Below, piece by piece: positions 52,370-61,700 of a stretch of 64,000 bases of DNA. Position 1 is the first letter of the stretch, and each line of letters begins with the position of its first letter. The notes beneath the pieces are model-generated. The model was not told where the DNA came from. It was given only the letters and a program-made list of their open reading frames with translations, and made no database searches. The position numbers and the translations under genes are program-made. The stretch is from Bacteroidales bacterium. GTDB lineage: Bacteria > Bacteroidota > Bacteroidia > Bacteroidales > FEN-979. The stretch is from contig JALNWG010000004.1 of assembly GCA_023231005.1 (NCBI GenBank), positions 79,510 to 143,509 on the forward strand. The letters run 5' to 3'.

Positions 52370-54394
52370 ATGTGGTTTAAGAAACGTGCTGTCCGGAATT
52401 TTTCGTACTTCTTTTCGGTTTATCTCCTTCTGATTCTCCTGTTTACCCTTTTCCGGGTTTTATTAGTATTGATTGAGTTAGATTCAGTAGAGACCATTCC
52501 GAATAAGGTTCCCCTTATTTTGAAGGCATTTCGGATTGGGTGGCGGTTCGATACGGTAATTGCATGCTACATTCTGATTCTCCCAGCTTTACTTCTTTCA
52601 GTGTTTTCATTCCTCCGGATCCGGAGTAGGTGGATTTATTCCTTCATCACGGTTTTTATTGCTTCCTTGAGTATTGGCGCTTTTTTTATTGCAGCTGTCG
52701 ACATCCCCTGGTTTAATCATTTCTCCACCCGTATCACATCTGCTGTCTTCAATTGGAAAAACAGTCCCGGATTTGTTTTCAAGATGATCATCGAAGAACC
52801 AAAATATTTTATTTACTTTTTTGTGTTCCTTTTATTCTCCATCATCTTCATTTTTTCATACAGAAGGATCAGAAAGTATTTTTTCTCCAAACAAAATCTC
52901 CTGATTCGGGAAGAGCGGAGATTTCCTGCCGACCAGATTATTATAACCCTTTTGATGATGGGACTTATATGTCTGGGAGCAAGAGGCAGGATCGAGAAAA
53001 AAAGTCCGATAAAACCCGCTGCCGCTTTTTTTTCAGAATATTCCCTGGTAAACCAGATTGCGCTGAATCCTGATTATACCTTTATGGTCAGTATGATGGA
53101 TGATCATAATGAAGAAAACCGGGAACTGCATCTGGTTCGGGATGATGATGCGATAAAACGCATGATGCAGGCTTTCGGTATTTCTAAACTACTACCCGGT
53201 TCACCGATTGCACGGGAGGTTCATCCGAAAGGCCTTCCGCTCAAAGCCAACGTGGTGGTGGTGATCATGGAAAGTATGTCGGGAAAATGTATGAGCCATT
53301 TTGGAAATCCGCACCATCTCACTCCCAATTTGGATTCATTAGCCAACCATTCCCTTTTTTTTAATCATGTGTACTCCTCCGGGTTTCATACATCGGCTGG
53401 CATTTATGCCACCCTTTTTTCTTTTCCCAACCTGCTGAATCATCATCCATTAAACCAGGTCATCATCCCTGAATTTACCGGACTGGGGAAAACCTTGTAT
53501 GACCGTGGATATCAAACCATTTACTTCACTACCCATGATGAAATGTTTGATAACATTGGAGGTTTTCTGAAGTTTAATGGATATGAACGAATCGTAAGCC
53601 AGAAAGATTACCCCACCTGGCAGGTAAAAAGTACCTTAGGGGTACCGGATCATTATATGTTTGAAAATGCCATTCCTTACCTGAACAAACTGTATACACA
53701 GAAAAAACCATTTTTATCGGTATTTCTGACAGCCAGCTTGCACGATCCCTTTATTATTCCGGAGGATGTTCCCGGATTTCATCCAAATTCCAGTTATATC
53801 GATTACAAAATCGTGGAATATGCCGACTGGTCTATTGGTCATTTTTTGAAAATTGCTTCAAAACAAGCCTGGTTCGACAGTACAATATTCATTTTTATTG
53901 CCGACCACGGTAAAAAAGTCAACAGAAATACCTATGATCTTTCTCTTCAGTATTTTCAGATCCCTTTAATCATTTATTCCCCTCTTTTGATCCAGCCAGC
54001 AGTGATAGAAAAAACAGGCGCTCAGATGGATGTATTTCCAACCGTGATGGGATTACTGAATCAGGACTATCTTAACAACAGCTTCGGGATAAATCTTTTG
54101 AAAGAGGACAGACCTTTTGCTTTTTTCTGTTCCGATGATGCCATTGGGTGTGTGAACCGGGAATTTTTCTTTGTCAGTCGCCACAATGGCAAAGAATCCT
54201 TGTATAAATTCGGGAATGGTTCGGAACGGAATTATCTTTTAAAATACGGCCCATTGGCCGATAGCATGCGAAACTATGCTTTTTCAATGCTCCAGGGATC
54301 ACAATGGTTGGTAAAAAACGACAAAGTGAAATACGGCAGAAAATCCTCTTTTTTCATACACGATGAAAAAAAACATCAATCAATGAAGAAGTAA
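52370..54394 (+). CDS. LTA-synthase family sulfatase-fold membrane enzyme
   Basis: A 674-residue protein with five membrane helices in the first 205 residues, then a soluble sulfatase-fold domain: ANVVVVIMESMSGKCM (metal-binding Glu), HLTPNLDSLANHSLFFNHVY, SSGFHTSAGIYATLFS (probable Thr nucleophile), YFTTHDEMFDNIGGFLKFNG, SVFLTASLHDPF and FIFIADHGKK (Asp-His metal ligands). The family transfers phosphoglycerol, phosphoethanolamine or related groups to envelope polymers in Gram-negatives as well as LTA in Gram-positives. The donor cannot be told. Its last 15 bases overlap the end of the metallophosphoesterase gene on the opposite strand. Confidence 0.88.
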   Translation: MWFKKRAVRNFSYFFSVYLLLILLFTLFRVLLVLIELDSVETIPNKVPLILKAFRIGWRFDTVIACYILILPALLLSVFSFLRIRSRWIYSFITVFIASLSIGAFFIAAVDIPWFNHFSTRITSAVFNWKNSPGFVFKMIIEEPKYFIYFFVFLLFSIIFIFSYRRIRKYFFSKQNLLIREERRFPADQIIITLLMMGLICLGARGRIEKKSPIKPAAAFFSEYSLVNQIALNPDYTFMVSMMDDHNEENRELHLVRDDDAIKRMMQAFGISKLLPGSPIAREVHPKGLPLKANVVVVIMESMSGKCMSHFGNPHHLTPNLDSLANHSLFFNHVYSSGFHTSAGIYATLFSFPNLLNHHPLNQVIIPEFTGLGKTLYDRGYQTIYFTTHDEMFDNIGGFLKFNGYERIVSQKDYPTWQVKSTLGVPDHYMFENAIPYLNKLYTQKKPFLSVFLTASLHDPFIIPEDVPGFHPNSSYIDYKIVEYADWSIGHFLKIASKQAWFDSTIFIFIADHGKKVNRNTYDLSLQYFQIPLIIYSPLLIQPAVIEKTGAQMDVFPTVMGLLNQDYLNNSFGINLLKEDRPFAFFCSDDAIGCVNREFFFVSRHNGKESLYKFGNGSERNYLLKYGPLADSMRNYAFSMLQGSQWLVKNDKVKYGRKSSFFIHDEKKHQSMKK

Positions 54395-55273
54395 CCGCCG
54401 GTCGGGTTCCCGCCCGAAACCTTTAATGATAATACTGTCGGAGGTCAAGGTAATCATGGCATAAGCACTTTCAGGCGTATTGACCATTCCCTTAAAATTA
54501 ACAAAGTGAATTCCTTTATAAAATCCATAATTTCCAGAATGATGATGTCCATTGAAATAAGCCTTAACACACGAATATCGGGTCAATAAAACAATCAGTT
54601 CCCGGTCGTTCCAGAGGTTATAGGCGTTGTATGGATAAACCGGGAAATGGCAAAGTACAATCACATTCCGTCCTTTACATTGTGCTTCCTGAAGTTGTTG
54701 GTCAAGCCAATTCATTTGAGATTGAGAGATCCCACCATTCCATGGCATAAAGTTCTTTCTCATGCTGCTTACAAGTTCGGCCAGAAGAGCATCCCGTTCT
54801 TGTTTTTGACTTTTTTTCTGTGGACACATCAAACTTAGGTCATCCCCATTCAAAATGATGAATTCCCAATTCCCGATGATTTTTGAATAAAATCCAGTCG
54901 ACAAACCGAGCATCGGTAGTATTTTTTTTCTTAGCTTTTTACGAACTGAGAAATCATGATTCCCCAATACGAAGTTGACCGGAATTGATGATTTACAATA
55001 ACGCGGGATAACGCTATCATAGCTGGTAAAATCATGGTCAATCATATCGCCAAGGTGAAAGATGGCATCTACTTTAGAGGTATTGAAAAAACGGATCACA
55101 CTGTCAAGTTTGGCTAATGAGGCCGGATAATCCCTTATTCCGGTTACTTCACAATTACAGTACTGGTTATCGGTAAAAATGCCAAGGGTTACCGGGTTTT
55201 GACCAAAAGTGTGAATATTCAAGAAAAATAATTCAGCCAGTAAAAAGGAAAGGAAAGATAGTGTATATTTCAT
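54380..55273 (-). CDS. Exported metallophosphoesterase
   Basis: A 297-residue protein from ATG 55273, which gives a signal peptide (MKYTLSFLSFLLAELFFLNI, ending near FGQ). The frame runs open upstream but that part overlaps promoter sequence and does not look coding. Calcineurin-type motifs are complete: GIFTDNQYC (Asp; usual DxH is weak), HLGDMIDHD (GDxxD), LGNHDFS (GNHD), VLCHFPVYP and FNGHHHSG (GHxH). In the first motif Asn replaces the usual His partner (TDNQY), as in ADP-ribose/CDP-alcohol diphosphatase-like enzymes (class III phosphodiesterases). Substrate unknown. Confidence 0.9.
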   Translation of the reverse strand: MKYTLSFLSFLLAELFFLNIHTFGQNPVTLGIFTDNQYCNCEVTGIRDYPASLAKLDSVIRFFNTSKVDAIFHLGDMIDHDFTSYDSVIPRYCKSSIPVNFVLGNHDFSVRKKLRKKILPMLGLSTGFYSKIIGNWEFIILNGDDLSLMCPQKKSQKQERDALLAELVSSMRKNFMPWNGGISQSQMNWLDQQLQEAQCKGRNVIVLCHFPVYPYNAYNLWNDRELIVLLTRYSCVKAYFNGHHHSGNYGFYKGIHFVNFKGMVNTPESAYAMITLTSDSIIIKGFGREPDRRLLLH

Positions 55274-55317
55274 CTCAAAATCGTTGGTTCCGGATGTTGA
55301 TCTTTGAAAAAGGATCA

Positions 55318-55352
55318 CAAAGATAGTATGGCATAGTACACGTACAAAGATA
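55318..55352 (-). promoter_or_regulatory. Promoter of the metallophosphoesterase gene
   Basis: Reverse strand TTTG (55348-55345), 19 bases, TATCTTTG (55325-55318). The -33 box is itself part of a second TATCTTTG (55352-55345), so two start points are possible. Confidence 0.6.
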
Positions 55353-55451
55353 AAAGTAATATCCCACTGAGAAAGAATTTCAAGATAAGTCAGCTCCAAA
55401 AAAATTCTTATCTTGCCTTCAATTAAAAACATGTCGTAAAACAGCTTTATC

Positions 55452-57647
55452 ATGAATACATTACATTCAACATTTAACCTGGTAAAAAAACTGGTTTTGA
55501 CCGGTATTCTTTTATTTCCGGTCCTTGTGATGGCAGAAGGTAATTGGCCAAAAGAATTTACTTCGGCCAAATCAACCGTTGTGATCTATCAACCACAGCC
55601 CGATTCAATGCAAGGAGATCATCTTTATGCAAGAGCAGCGATTTCCTTTACAACCTCTAAGATCTCAACTCCGATTTTCGGCGCAGTGTGGGCCGATTCA
55701 AGATTCAGCACCGACCGGGAAACCGGAAAATGTTCCGTATATAATGTTAAAGTACTGAATGTCCGTTTTCCGGGAATCGACACCCTTGACCCTGCTAAGG
55801 TTCGGAATATTAAAAACATCTTATCAGAAGAAGCAACTGGTTGGCATATAGAATTTTCACTCGACGAATTGAAGTCTTCCCTTGCCTTAAACCAGGTAAA
55901 TGCCAGTACTTCAGCCAACTTTAAAAATGATCCTCCGGATATCATCTTTGTCAAGCAAAATTCAGTTTTACTTCTTTTTGATGGGGATCCTGTATTTAAA
56001 GAAGTTGAAAATGCGGGGCTTAAACGTGCGATCAATACCCCATTTCTGGTATTGCAGGACATAAAAGATAAAAACTTTTACCTCTGGGGAGCTGATTATT
56101 GGTATAAATCGGCAGATCCCGTTAAAGCTGCGTGGAAAAACATTCAAAATCCTCCGGCCAATGTTGTCAAATTTTATGATTCGATGAAGAAAGAAATGGA
56201 TAAAGCAGGGAAATCGACCGTAAAAACCGATAAAAAGCAAGCTACATCTGCAACTTCTGCCGCTCCAAACATCATCGTCCGTACCAAGCCGGCTGAACTA
56301 ATCCAGTCGAAAGGAGAACCTGCTTATGCTCCGATCCAGGGAACACAGCTTTTGTACATGACCAATACCAACGACAATATTTTCATGACCCTTGATAAAA
56401 ATCAATACTTCATCCTGATTTCCGGCCGGTGGTATCAAAGTACAACCCTTACCGGTCCGTGGTATTTTATCGATTCGGATAAACTGCCTCCCGATTTTGC
56501 CAAGATCCCCGAAGGCTCTGAAAAGGATATTGTTCTTGCAAGCATTTCCGGTACCAATGCGGCCAAAGACGCGGTAATGGATGCACAGATTCCACAAACT
56601 GCGGCGGTCGACCGCAAAACAGCCAAATGTGAGGTAAAATATGACGGTGATCCGAAATTCGAAAAAATCAACGGAACGGATCTTGCCAGGGGAATGAATA
56701 CCAGCAGTACCGTTCTGCTCTTCCAAAACACCTATTATGTATGCGATAATGCGGTTTGGTTTACCGGAAATGGCCCGATCGGTCCCTGGGTAGTGGCCAC
56801 TTCCATCCCCAATGAAATTCAGAAAATCCCACCCGAGGATCCATCCTATAATGTGAAATATGTATATATCTATGATGTACAGCCCGATGTTGTGTATGTC
56901 GGATATACACCGGGATATACCGGATGTTATATTTACGGACCCACGGTAGTTTACGGAACAGGCTGGTATTACCCGCCTTTTTATGGTCCTTACTTTTACC
57001 CGCATCCAGCAACTTTCGGATTCAGCATGAATTACAATCCATGGTGCGGTTGGAGCATGGGATTCACCATGTCGATGGGATGGTTCAGCATGAGTTTTGG
57101 CGGTCCGATGGGCTATCCAGGAGGTTGGTGGGGCCCTCCGATGTACCATCCGCCGTATCATCCACCGTATAATCACTATTATGGGCCAAGACCACCTGCT
57201 TATCGCGGAGGGGGTAATACGATCAATATCAACAACAGCCGCAATGTAAATATTTACAACAACAGAAGCGATGGAAGTGCAAGGCCTTCGCGTCAACCAG
57301 CTACTTCAAACCGGACTTCAACCAATAGCCGGACCCAGCCATCCACCCGGGCTACCAGCCAGAAAAACAATGTATATACCGACAAAAAAGGAGATGTATA
57401 CCGGAATGACAATGGTAACTGGCAAAAGAACAACGGTAAAAACTGGGAAAATGCCCAGTCTAAAACTCAGGACAGAACCACTCAACCAAAAGCCCAGGAC
57501 CGTACCAGTGGATTTAACCGGCAGGAAATGGAAAATCAAAGTTCTGCCCGCCAGAGAGGAGCTCAAAATATGAACAACCGCAACACCATGCAGCGTTCCA
57601 TGCCCAGCGGTACACGGATGGGCGGCGGCGGCGGCCGAAGACGCTAA
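55452..57647 (+). CDS. Exported protein with repeated beta units and Tyr/Gly/Pro-rich domain, function unknown
   Basis: A 731-residue protein with signal peptide (ending VMAEG, residue 29). The N-terminal 260 residues are globular (ISFTTSKISTPIFGAVWADS, NSVLLLFDGDPVFKEVENAG). Two related units then carry VLLLFDGDPVF/VLLFQNTYYVCDNAVW and WYQSTTLTGPWYFID/WFTGNGPIGPWVVAT, similar to proteins annotated as carbohydrate-binding family V/XII. From about 480 to 590 it is rich in Tyr, Gly, Pro, Trp and Met; the tail (590-731) is Asn/Gln/Arg/Thr-rich and ends GGGGGRRR. No T9SS domain. The aromatic part may be membrane- or polymer-associated. I do not know its activity. Confidence 0.75.
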   Translation: MNTLHSTFNLVKKLVLTGILLFPVLVMAEGNWPKEFTSAKSTVVIYQPQPDSMQGDHLYARAAISFTTSKISTPIFGAVWADSRFSTDRETGKCSVYNVKVLNVRFPGIDTLDPAKVRNIKNILSEEATGWHIEFSLDELKSSLALNQVNASTSANFKNDPPDIIFVKQNSVLLLFDGDPVFKEVENAGLKRAINTPFLVLQDIKDKNFYLWGADYWYKSADPVKAAWKNIQNPPANVVKFYDSMKKEMDKAGKSTVKTDKKQATSATSAAPNIIVRTKPAELIQSKGEPAYAPIQGTQLLYMTNTNDNIFMTLDKNQYFILISGRWYQSTTLTGPWYFIDSDKLPPDFAKIPEGSEKDIVLASISGTNAAKDAVMDAQIPQTAAVDRKTAKCEVKYDGDPKFEKINGTDLARGMNTSSTVLLFQNTYYVCDNAVWFTGNGPIGPWVVATSIPNEIQKIPPEDPSYNVKYVYIYDVQPDVVYVGYTPGYTGCYIYGPTVVYGTGWYYPPFYGPYFYPHPATFGFSMNYNPWCGWSMGFTMSMGWFSMSFGGPMGYPGGWWGPPMYHPPYHPPYNHYYGPRPPAYRGGGNTININNSRNVNIYNNRSDGSARPSRQPATSNRTSTNSRTQPSTRATSQKNNVYTDKKGDVYRNDNGNWQKNNGKNWENAQSKTQDRTTQPKAQDRTSGFNRQEMENQSSARQRGAQNMNNRNTMQRSMPSGTRMGGGGGRRR

Positions 57648-57653
57648 TAAGGC

Positions 57654-57785
57654 CTATTTAATAATGGCCATCACTGCATAGGAGATCCCGATCAGCGCTA
57701 AAATAAAGCCGACAAAGATTAAAAGAAAATGTCCGAAAGATTTTTTTGTGTTGGTGTTATTTTCTGAATTATTATTTGTTTCCAT
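57654..57785 (-). CDS. Small single-span membrane protein (43 residues)
   Basis: The frame from ATG 57785 reads METNNNSENNTNTKKSFGHF and then a hydrophobic helix (LLIFVGFILALIGISYAVMAI) ending IK. Polar Asn-rich N-terminus plus one membrane span is typical of small envelope proteins. It ends 7 bases from the stop of the 731-residue gene on the other strand. Below the length often annotated; coding status is inferred from composition and a clean start-stop. Confidence 0.55.
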   Translation of the reverse strand: METNNNSENNTNTKKSFGHFLLIFVGFILALIGISYAVMAIIK

Positions 57786-57905
57786 ATTGTTTTTTCGTTG
57801 TTATTGATTGACATCTCCCAATGGATATCTCAATGAATACCCTACCGGGAATTGTGATGTTTAATTAAAATGAATTGGTAATGACGGATCAGGAAAAAAT
57901 GATCA

Positions 57906-58256
57906 TCAAATCTGAAGTTTACAGATTTCTTCCAACTGCGGGTAACTGATAAGACAGAATAAACGGGAAGAATTCACCACCACCGATAACGATCCGGTTG
58001 ATTTACAAGGATCACAAAAAGATGGTTTTTCGGTAAATGCTTTTGTATACGGAAAGATCTGAAGAGTTACCTGATTGGTATTGCGAATGAGAAATTCCGG
58101 ATGACCTGAACATAACTGGGTCAATTCAATCCGGTCTTTTTGTTCAATATTCTGATGCAGGAATAAGGCAGGAAAAGTATATCCTGTAAATGACAAAAGC
58201 ACTACAAGCATAAACATACCGGAGAAAGCTCTGAATTTCCTGAATAATTCCATCAT
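57906..58256 (-). CDS. Hypothetical small exported protein
   Basis: A 116-residue protein with a hydrophobic N-terminal helix (residues 11-30, FSGMFMLVVLLSFTGYTFPA), probably signal or anchor. The remainder has four cysteines (QLCSG, FCDPCKS, RLFCLIS, EEICK) and no known domain. It lies between the small membrane protein and the MATE gene on the same strand, but with gaps of more than 50 bases. I do not recognise it; a secreted cysteine-containing factor is possible. Confidence 0.5.
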   Translation of the reverse strand: MMELFRKFRAFSGMFMLVVLLSFTGYTFPALFLHQNIEQKDRIELTQLCSGHPEFLIRNTNQVTLQIFPYTKAFTEKPSFCDPCKSTGSLSVVVNSSRLFCLISYPQLEEICKLQI

Positions 58257-58310
58257 GCTGATCTACTGATTGTCAGCAAAGGTAATAAAATCCATTGAAA
58301 ATCGTGCGGA

Positions 58311-59666
58311 TTAAACGGGGCAACTCAACTTTAACATTTTCATCTGCCGCCATAGAACAATAAAAGTCAATAATGCAGATGAAAAATCGGCGACCGGTGC
58401 ACCAAGCCATACTCCATTAAGTCCAAGAAATTGTGGGAGGATCATTAGCGCAGGGATCAGGAAAAACACCTGTCGCGAAAGAGAAAGAAAGATAGAAATT
58501 TTTACTTTACCGATAGATTGGAAGAAATTTGAAGTTACAACCTGAAAGCCGACAACAGGAAACATCAGAAGGTTCATTCTCATTCCTGTCGAAGCCAGAT
58601 CAATGAGTTCGCTATTTGTGGTGAAAGCCGATGATATGAGCCCGGGGAAGATTTCAGCCATCAAAAATCCAAAGCAAGTCACACCGATTCCGGCAATCAG
58701 GGTCAACTTATATGTTCCGATAACCCGAAAAATTTGGCGTGCTCCAAAATTATACCCAACAATCGGTTGCATTCCCTGGGTGAAACCGATCACAATCATC
58801 ACCACCAAACTCCCGATGCTGTTGATGATACCAAAAGCACCGATGGCAAAGTCACCGCCGAATTTTCTTAGACGTAGATTCACGATAGAGGCCACCAAAC
58901 TGGCACAAAGAAGCATGAGAAAGTTCGACATCCCGACAGAGATAATATCCTCAACGATCCTCTTTTTAATTTTCATGTAGCCAGGAAGAAAATGGACAAA
59001 ACTGTCAATTTTTGTAAAATGAAGAACCGTGAATCCTGAGCCGATAATCTGCGCACAAACCGTAGCAAGAGCCGCTCCACGAATGCCCCATTTGAAAACA
59101 AAGATGAAAATCGGAGCCAGAACAAGATTAATTGCTACCGTGATAAGTGTGGTGGTCATTGCTTTGCCCGGATAACCGGAGGCCCGCATTATATTATTGA
59201 GACCATAATAAAGATGCGTGAAAACATTACCCAATAAAATGACCTGCATGAACTCTTTTGCATACGGTAACGTATGATTACTTGCTCCAAGCGCAAATAG
59301 TATCGGATCAAGAAAAACGAGGGTAGCAATACCAACGATCAGGCCCAAAATGATATTCAGCATCACGGCATTGCCGAGGATTTGTGTTGCCCCCTGCCTG
59401 TCGTGCTGTCCAAGCCGGATAGATACCATGGTACTGGCACCGATCCCAACCATGGAACCAAAGGCAGCAGTAATATTCATCAGGGGAAAAGTCAGTGCCA
59501 ACCCTGAAATTGCCAGTGGGCCTACTCCCTGTCCGATAAAAATCCGGTCGATAATATTATAAAGAGAGGCTGCGGCTGTCGCAATAATTGCCGGAACCGA
59601 ATACTGAATCAGCAACTTCCCAATCTTCTCGATCCCCAATTCACTGGGACTCCCTCTTTTACGCAT
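58311..59666 (-). CDS. MATE family efflux transporter
   Basis: A 451-residue inner-membrane protein with twelve predicted hydrophobic helices and two homologous halves, each opening with the MATE pattern (LLIQYSVPAIIATAAASLYN and, in the second half, DIISVGMSNFLMLLCASLVA). GVGPLAISGLALTFPLMNIT and GIGASTMVSIRLGQ are characteristic. MATE pumps export cationic drugs or organic compounds using Na+ or H+ gradients. The length is normal. No regulator is adjacent. Confidence 0.95.
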   Translation of the reverse strand: MRKRGSPSELGIEKIGKLLIQYSVPAIIATAAASLYNIIDRIFIGQGVGPLAISGLALTFPLMNITAAFGSMVGIGASTMVSIRLGQHDRQGATQILGNAVMLNIILGLIVGIATLVFLDPILFALGASNHTLPYAKEFMQVILLGNVFTHLYYGLNNIMRASGYPGKAMTTTLITVAINLVLAPIFIFVFKWGIRGAALATVCAQIIGSGFTVLHFTKIDSFVHFLPGYMKIKKRIVEDIISVGMSNFLMLLCASLVASIVNLRLRKFGGDFAIGAFGIINSIGSLVVMIVIGFTQGMQPIVGYNFGARQIFRVIGTYKLTLIAGIGVTCFGFLMAEIFPGLISSAFTTNSELIDLASTGMRMNLLMFPVVGFQVVTSNFFQSIGKVKISIFLSLSRQVFFLIPALMILPQFLGLNGVWLGAPVADFSSALLTFIVLWRQMKMLKLSCPV

Positions 59667-59774
59667 TTATTAATTATCATTTAACTTTAATCACTGTATT
59701 GATAAAGATACAATTATTTACCGATAGAATCTGGTTATTTATCTATTTTAATTCAATCCCAAACACGAATTAGC

Positions 59775-59782
59775 TAATTTTG
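59775..59782 (+). promoter_or_regulatory. Possible -7 box for the PKD/T9SS type B gene
   Basis: TAATTTTG about 49 bases before the TTG start codon. No matching -33 box in the T/A-rich sequence upstream. Confidence 0.35.
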
Positions 59783-59830
59783 TTTTTTTCTGAAATTTAA
59801 AATAATTAGTAATCGTTAAATTTCAGCAGA

Positions 59831-61555
59831 TTGGAGACCAAACGCAAAATTATCACCTTTTTTTTCATTCTTCTTCCTTGCTTTCCTTATGCTCAATTAT
59901 GTCAGGGGAGTTTGGGGGATCCGATCGTGGATCTTGATTTCGGATCTGGAACTAATACGCACGGAAGTTCCCTGTCCTCCGGAATGACCAGTTATACGTA
60001 TTCTACCAACGATTTCCCTTATGATGGTAGTTATACAATTGAAAACTCTACGGCGGGTTCAGGAGATATCTGGTGGTCGACAACAGATCATACCGGAAAT
60101 AGCGGGGGCTATATGATGGTCGTGAATGCCAGCGTTTCCCTTACCGATTATTTTTATAAAAAAACCATAACGGGTCTTTGCCCTGGAACACTCTATGAGT
60201 TTGCCGCATGGGTCATGAATTTACTGAGGTCACAAGACCTGAGTCCTCCGAATATTACCTTTATCATCCAGCAAACCGATGGCACCCTTATCAACAGTTA
60301 TACAACGGGGTCAATTTCGTTGCAGTCAGGTCCGGTGTGGCGGCAATTCGGTTTCTATTTCACCACCCCTTCAAATGTTTCTACAGTTGTTGTTGTGATG
60401 AGAAATAACAGTGCCGGAGGAGCGCCGGCAAATGATATTGCACTGGATGATATTACTTTTCGCCCTTGTGGCCCCAATGTATTAACCTGGATTTCGGAAT
60501 CAACCGGCGACACGGATACAGTCTGCGAGCATTCAAATCTTACATTACATTTTAAGAGTACGGTATCTGCAGGATATTCAAATCCTCAATATCAATGGCA
60601 GGTCAATCTCAATGGAACGTGGCAGGATATACCGGGTGCAACATCTTCAGATGTTTTGGTTTTCACGGAGAACTACTCAGCCGGCACCTACAAGTTCCGG
60701 CTTGCAGTCGGGGAGCGTGTTAATTTTTCATCGCTGCAATGCCGTGTGGTATCCAGCGAACTTACCCTGATGGTGAAACCACAACCTGTTGCAACATACA
60801 ACATATCAACACCTGTAGTGTGTGCAAATCAACCGGTTCAGTTCATCAACAATACTCAATCCATGAATCCTGTTATCTATTACTGGGATTTCGGCGACGG
60901 AAACATGTCAAGTGAACAAAACCCTTCCCATCTTTACAGCCAATCGGGAATCTATAACACCAGCCTGATCGTTACCTCCGGAGAAGGTTGTGCCGACACT
61001 GCTATTTTGACTGCAACCATTGATTTGCGATCGGTACCATCGGCAGCATTCACAGTAACTCCTACCGATACCTCAATATACCATCCTACCATTACTTTTA
61101 TCGATGAAAGTGTTGGGGCCATAAACTGTATGATTGACTGGGGAGATGGTATAATTACCGTTTGCAGCATCACCCGGCATGTTTATACTTCTCCCGGCAT
61201 CTATGTTATTACCGAAATAGTGGAAAATGCAGAAGGATGCCAGGATACTGCTTATTCAACCGTGATCATCCGGTCTGAGTTCGAATTCAGAATTCCGAAT
61301 GCATTTACTCCAAATGGAGACGGATTAAATGATGTTTTCAAACCCAATTTGTTGGGGGTACATGATTATATTTTCCTGGTTTTTAACCGCTGGGGGCAAA
61401 TACTGTTCGAAACACACAATTCATTGGAAGGTTGGAATGGATATTTTAAAGGGAGCTTATGTCCTTCGGCAATCTACATTTATAAGATCACTTTTCACGA
61501 CGACGTGGTAAACAATTTCCAGGTTTACTCAGGTTCATTTACCCTGTTATACTAA
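59831..61555 (+). CDS. Secreted PKD-domain protein with T9SS type B (gliding-associated) C-terminus
   Basis: A 574-residue exported protein. Start is TTG at 59831; an in-frame stop lies a few codons upstream and no ATG is available. Signal peptide ends near PYAQ (residue 22). Residues 25-215 form a lectin-like domain with DLDFGSGTNTHGSSL and NDIALDDITFRPCGP, of the kind found in glycan-binding modules. Next comes an Ig-like part, then PKD domains (YYWDFGDGNMSSEQNPSHLY, MIDWGDGIITV). The end is the type B sorting domain (FRIPNAFTPNGDGLNDVFKP, FNRWGQILFE). Type B cargo are attached or released via PorP/SprF-like partners. Probably an adhesin or glycan binder. Confidence 0.88.
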   Translation: METKRKIITFFFILLPCFPYAQLCQGSLGDPIVDLDFGSGTNTHGSSLSSGMTSYTYSTNDFPYDGSYTIENSTAGSGDIWWSTTDHTGNSGGYMMVVNASVSLTDYFYKKTITGLCPGTLYEFAAWVMNLLRSQDLSPPNITFIIQQTDGTLINSYTTGSISLQSGPVWRQFGFYFTTPSNVSTVVVVMRNNSAGGAPANDIALDDITFRPCGPNVLTWISESTGDTDTVCEHSNLTLHFKSTVSAGYSNPQYQWQVNLNGTWQDIPGATSSDVLVFTENYSAGTYKFRLAVGERVNFSSLQCRVVSSELTLMVKPQPVATYNISTPVVCANQPVQFINNTQSMNPVIYYWDFGDGNMSSEQNPSHLYSQSGIYNTSLIVTSGEGCADTAILTATIDLRSVPSAAFTVTPTDTSIYHPTITFIDESVGAINCMIDWGDGIITVCSITRHVYTSPGIYVITEIVENAEGCQDTAYSTVIIRSEFEFRIPNAFTPNGDGLNDVFKPNLLGVHDYIFLVFNRWGQILFETHNSLEGWNGYFKGSLCPSAIYIYKITFHDDVVNNFQVYSGSFTLLY

Positions 61556-61700
61556 TAATCATCCTTAGGAAAACCGTTTTCTCCTTTCTTCTACAAAATT
61601 TTCTGTAAGGTATATTTTGGGTTATTAGATTTAATTTGGTTTTATAATTGGAACTTTGTTTATATTTATCCCTGAATTGATGATTATAAATTGAGTGACC

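Noticed and set aside
54380..55570. Longer N-terminus for the metallophosphoesterase
   Set aside because: The extra 99 codons cover the divergent promoter region and do not resemble protein, while ATG 55273 is followed by a clear signal peptide.
56298..57296. A 332-codon open frame on the reverse strand
   Set aside because: It lies wholly opposite the Tyr/Gly-rich exported protein gene; its Ile/Arg/His-rich composition is the complement of that sequence and it has no recognisable domain.
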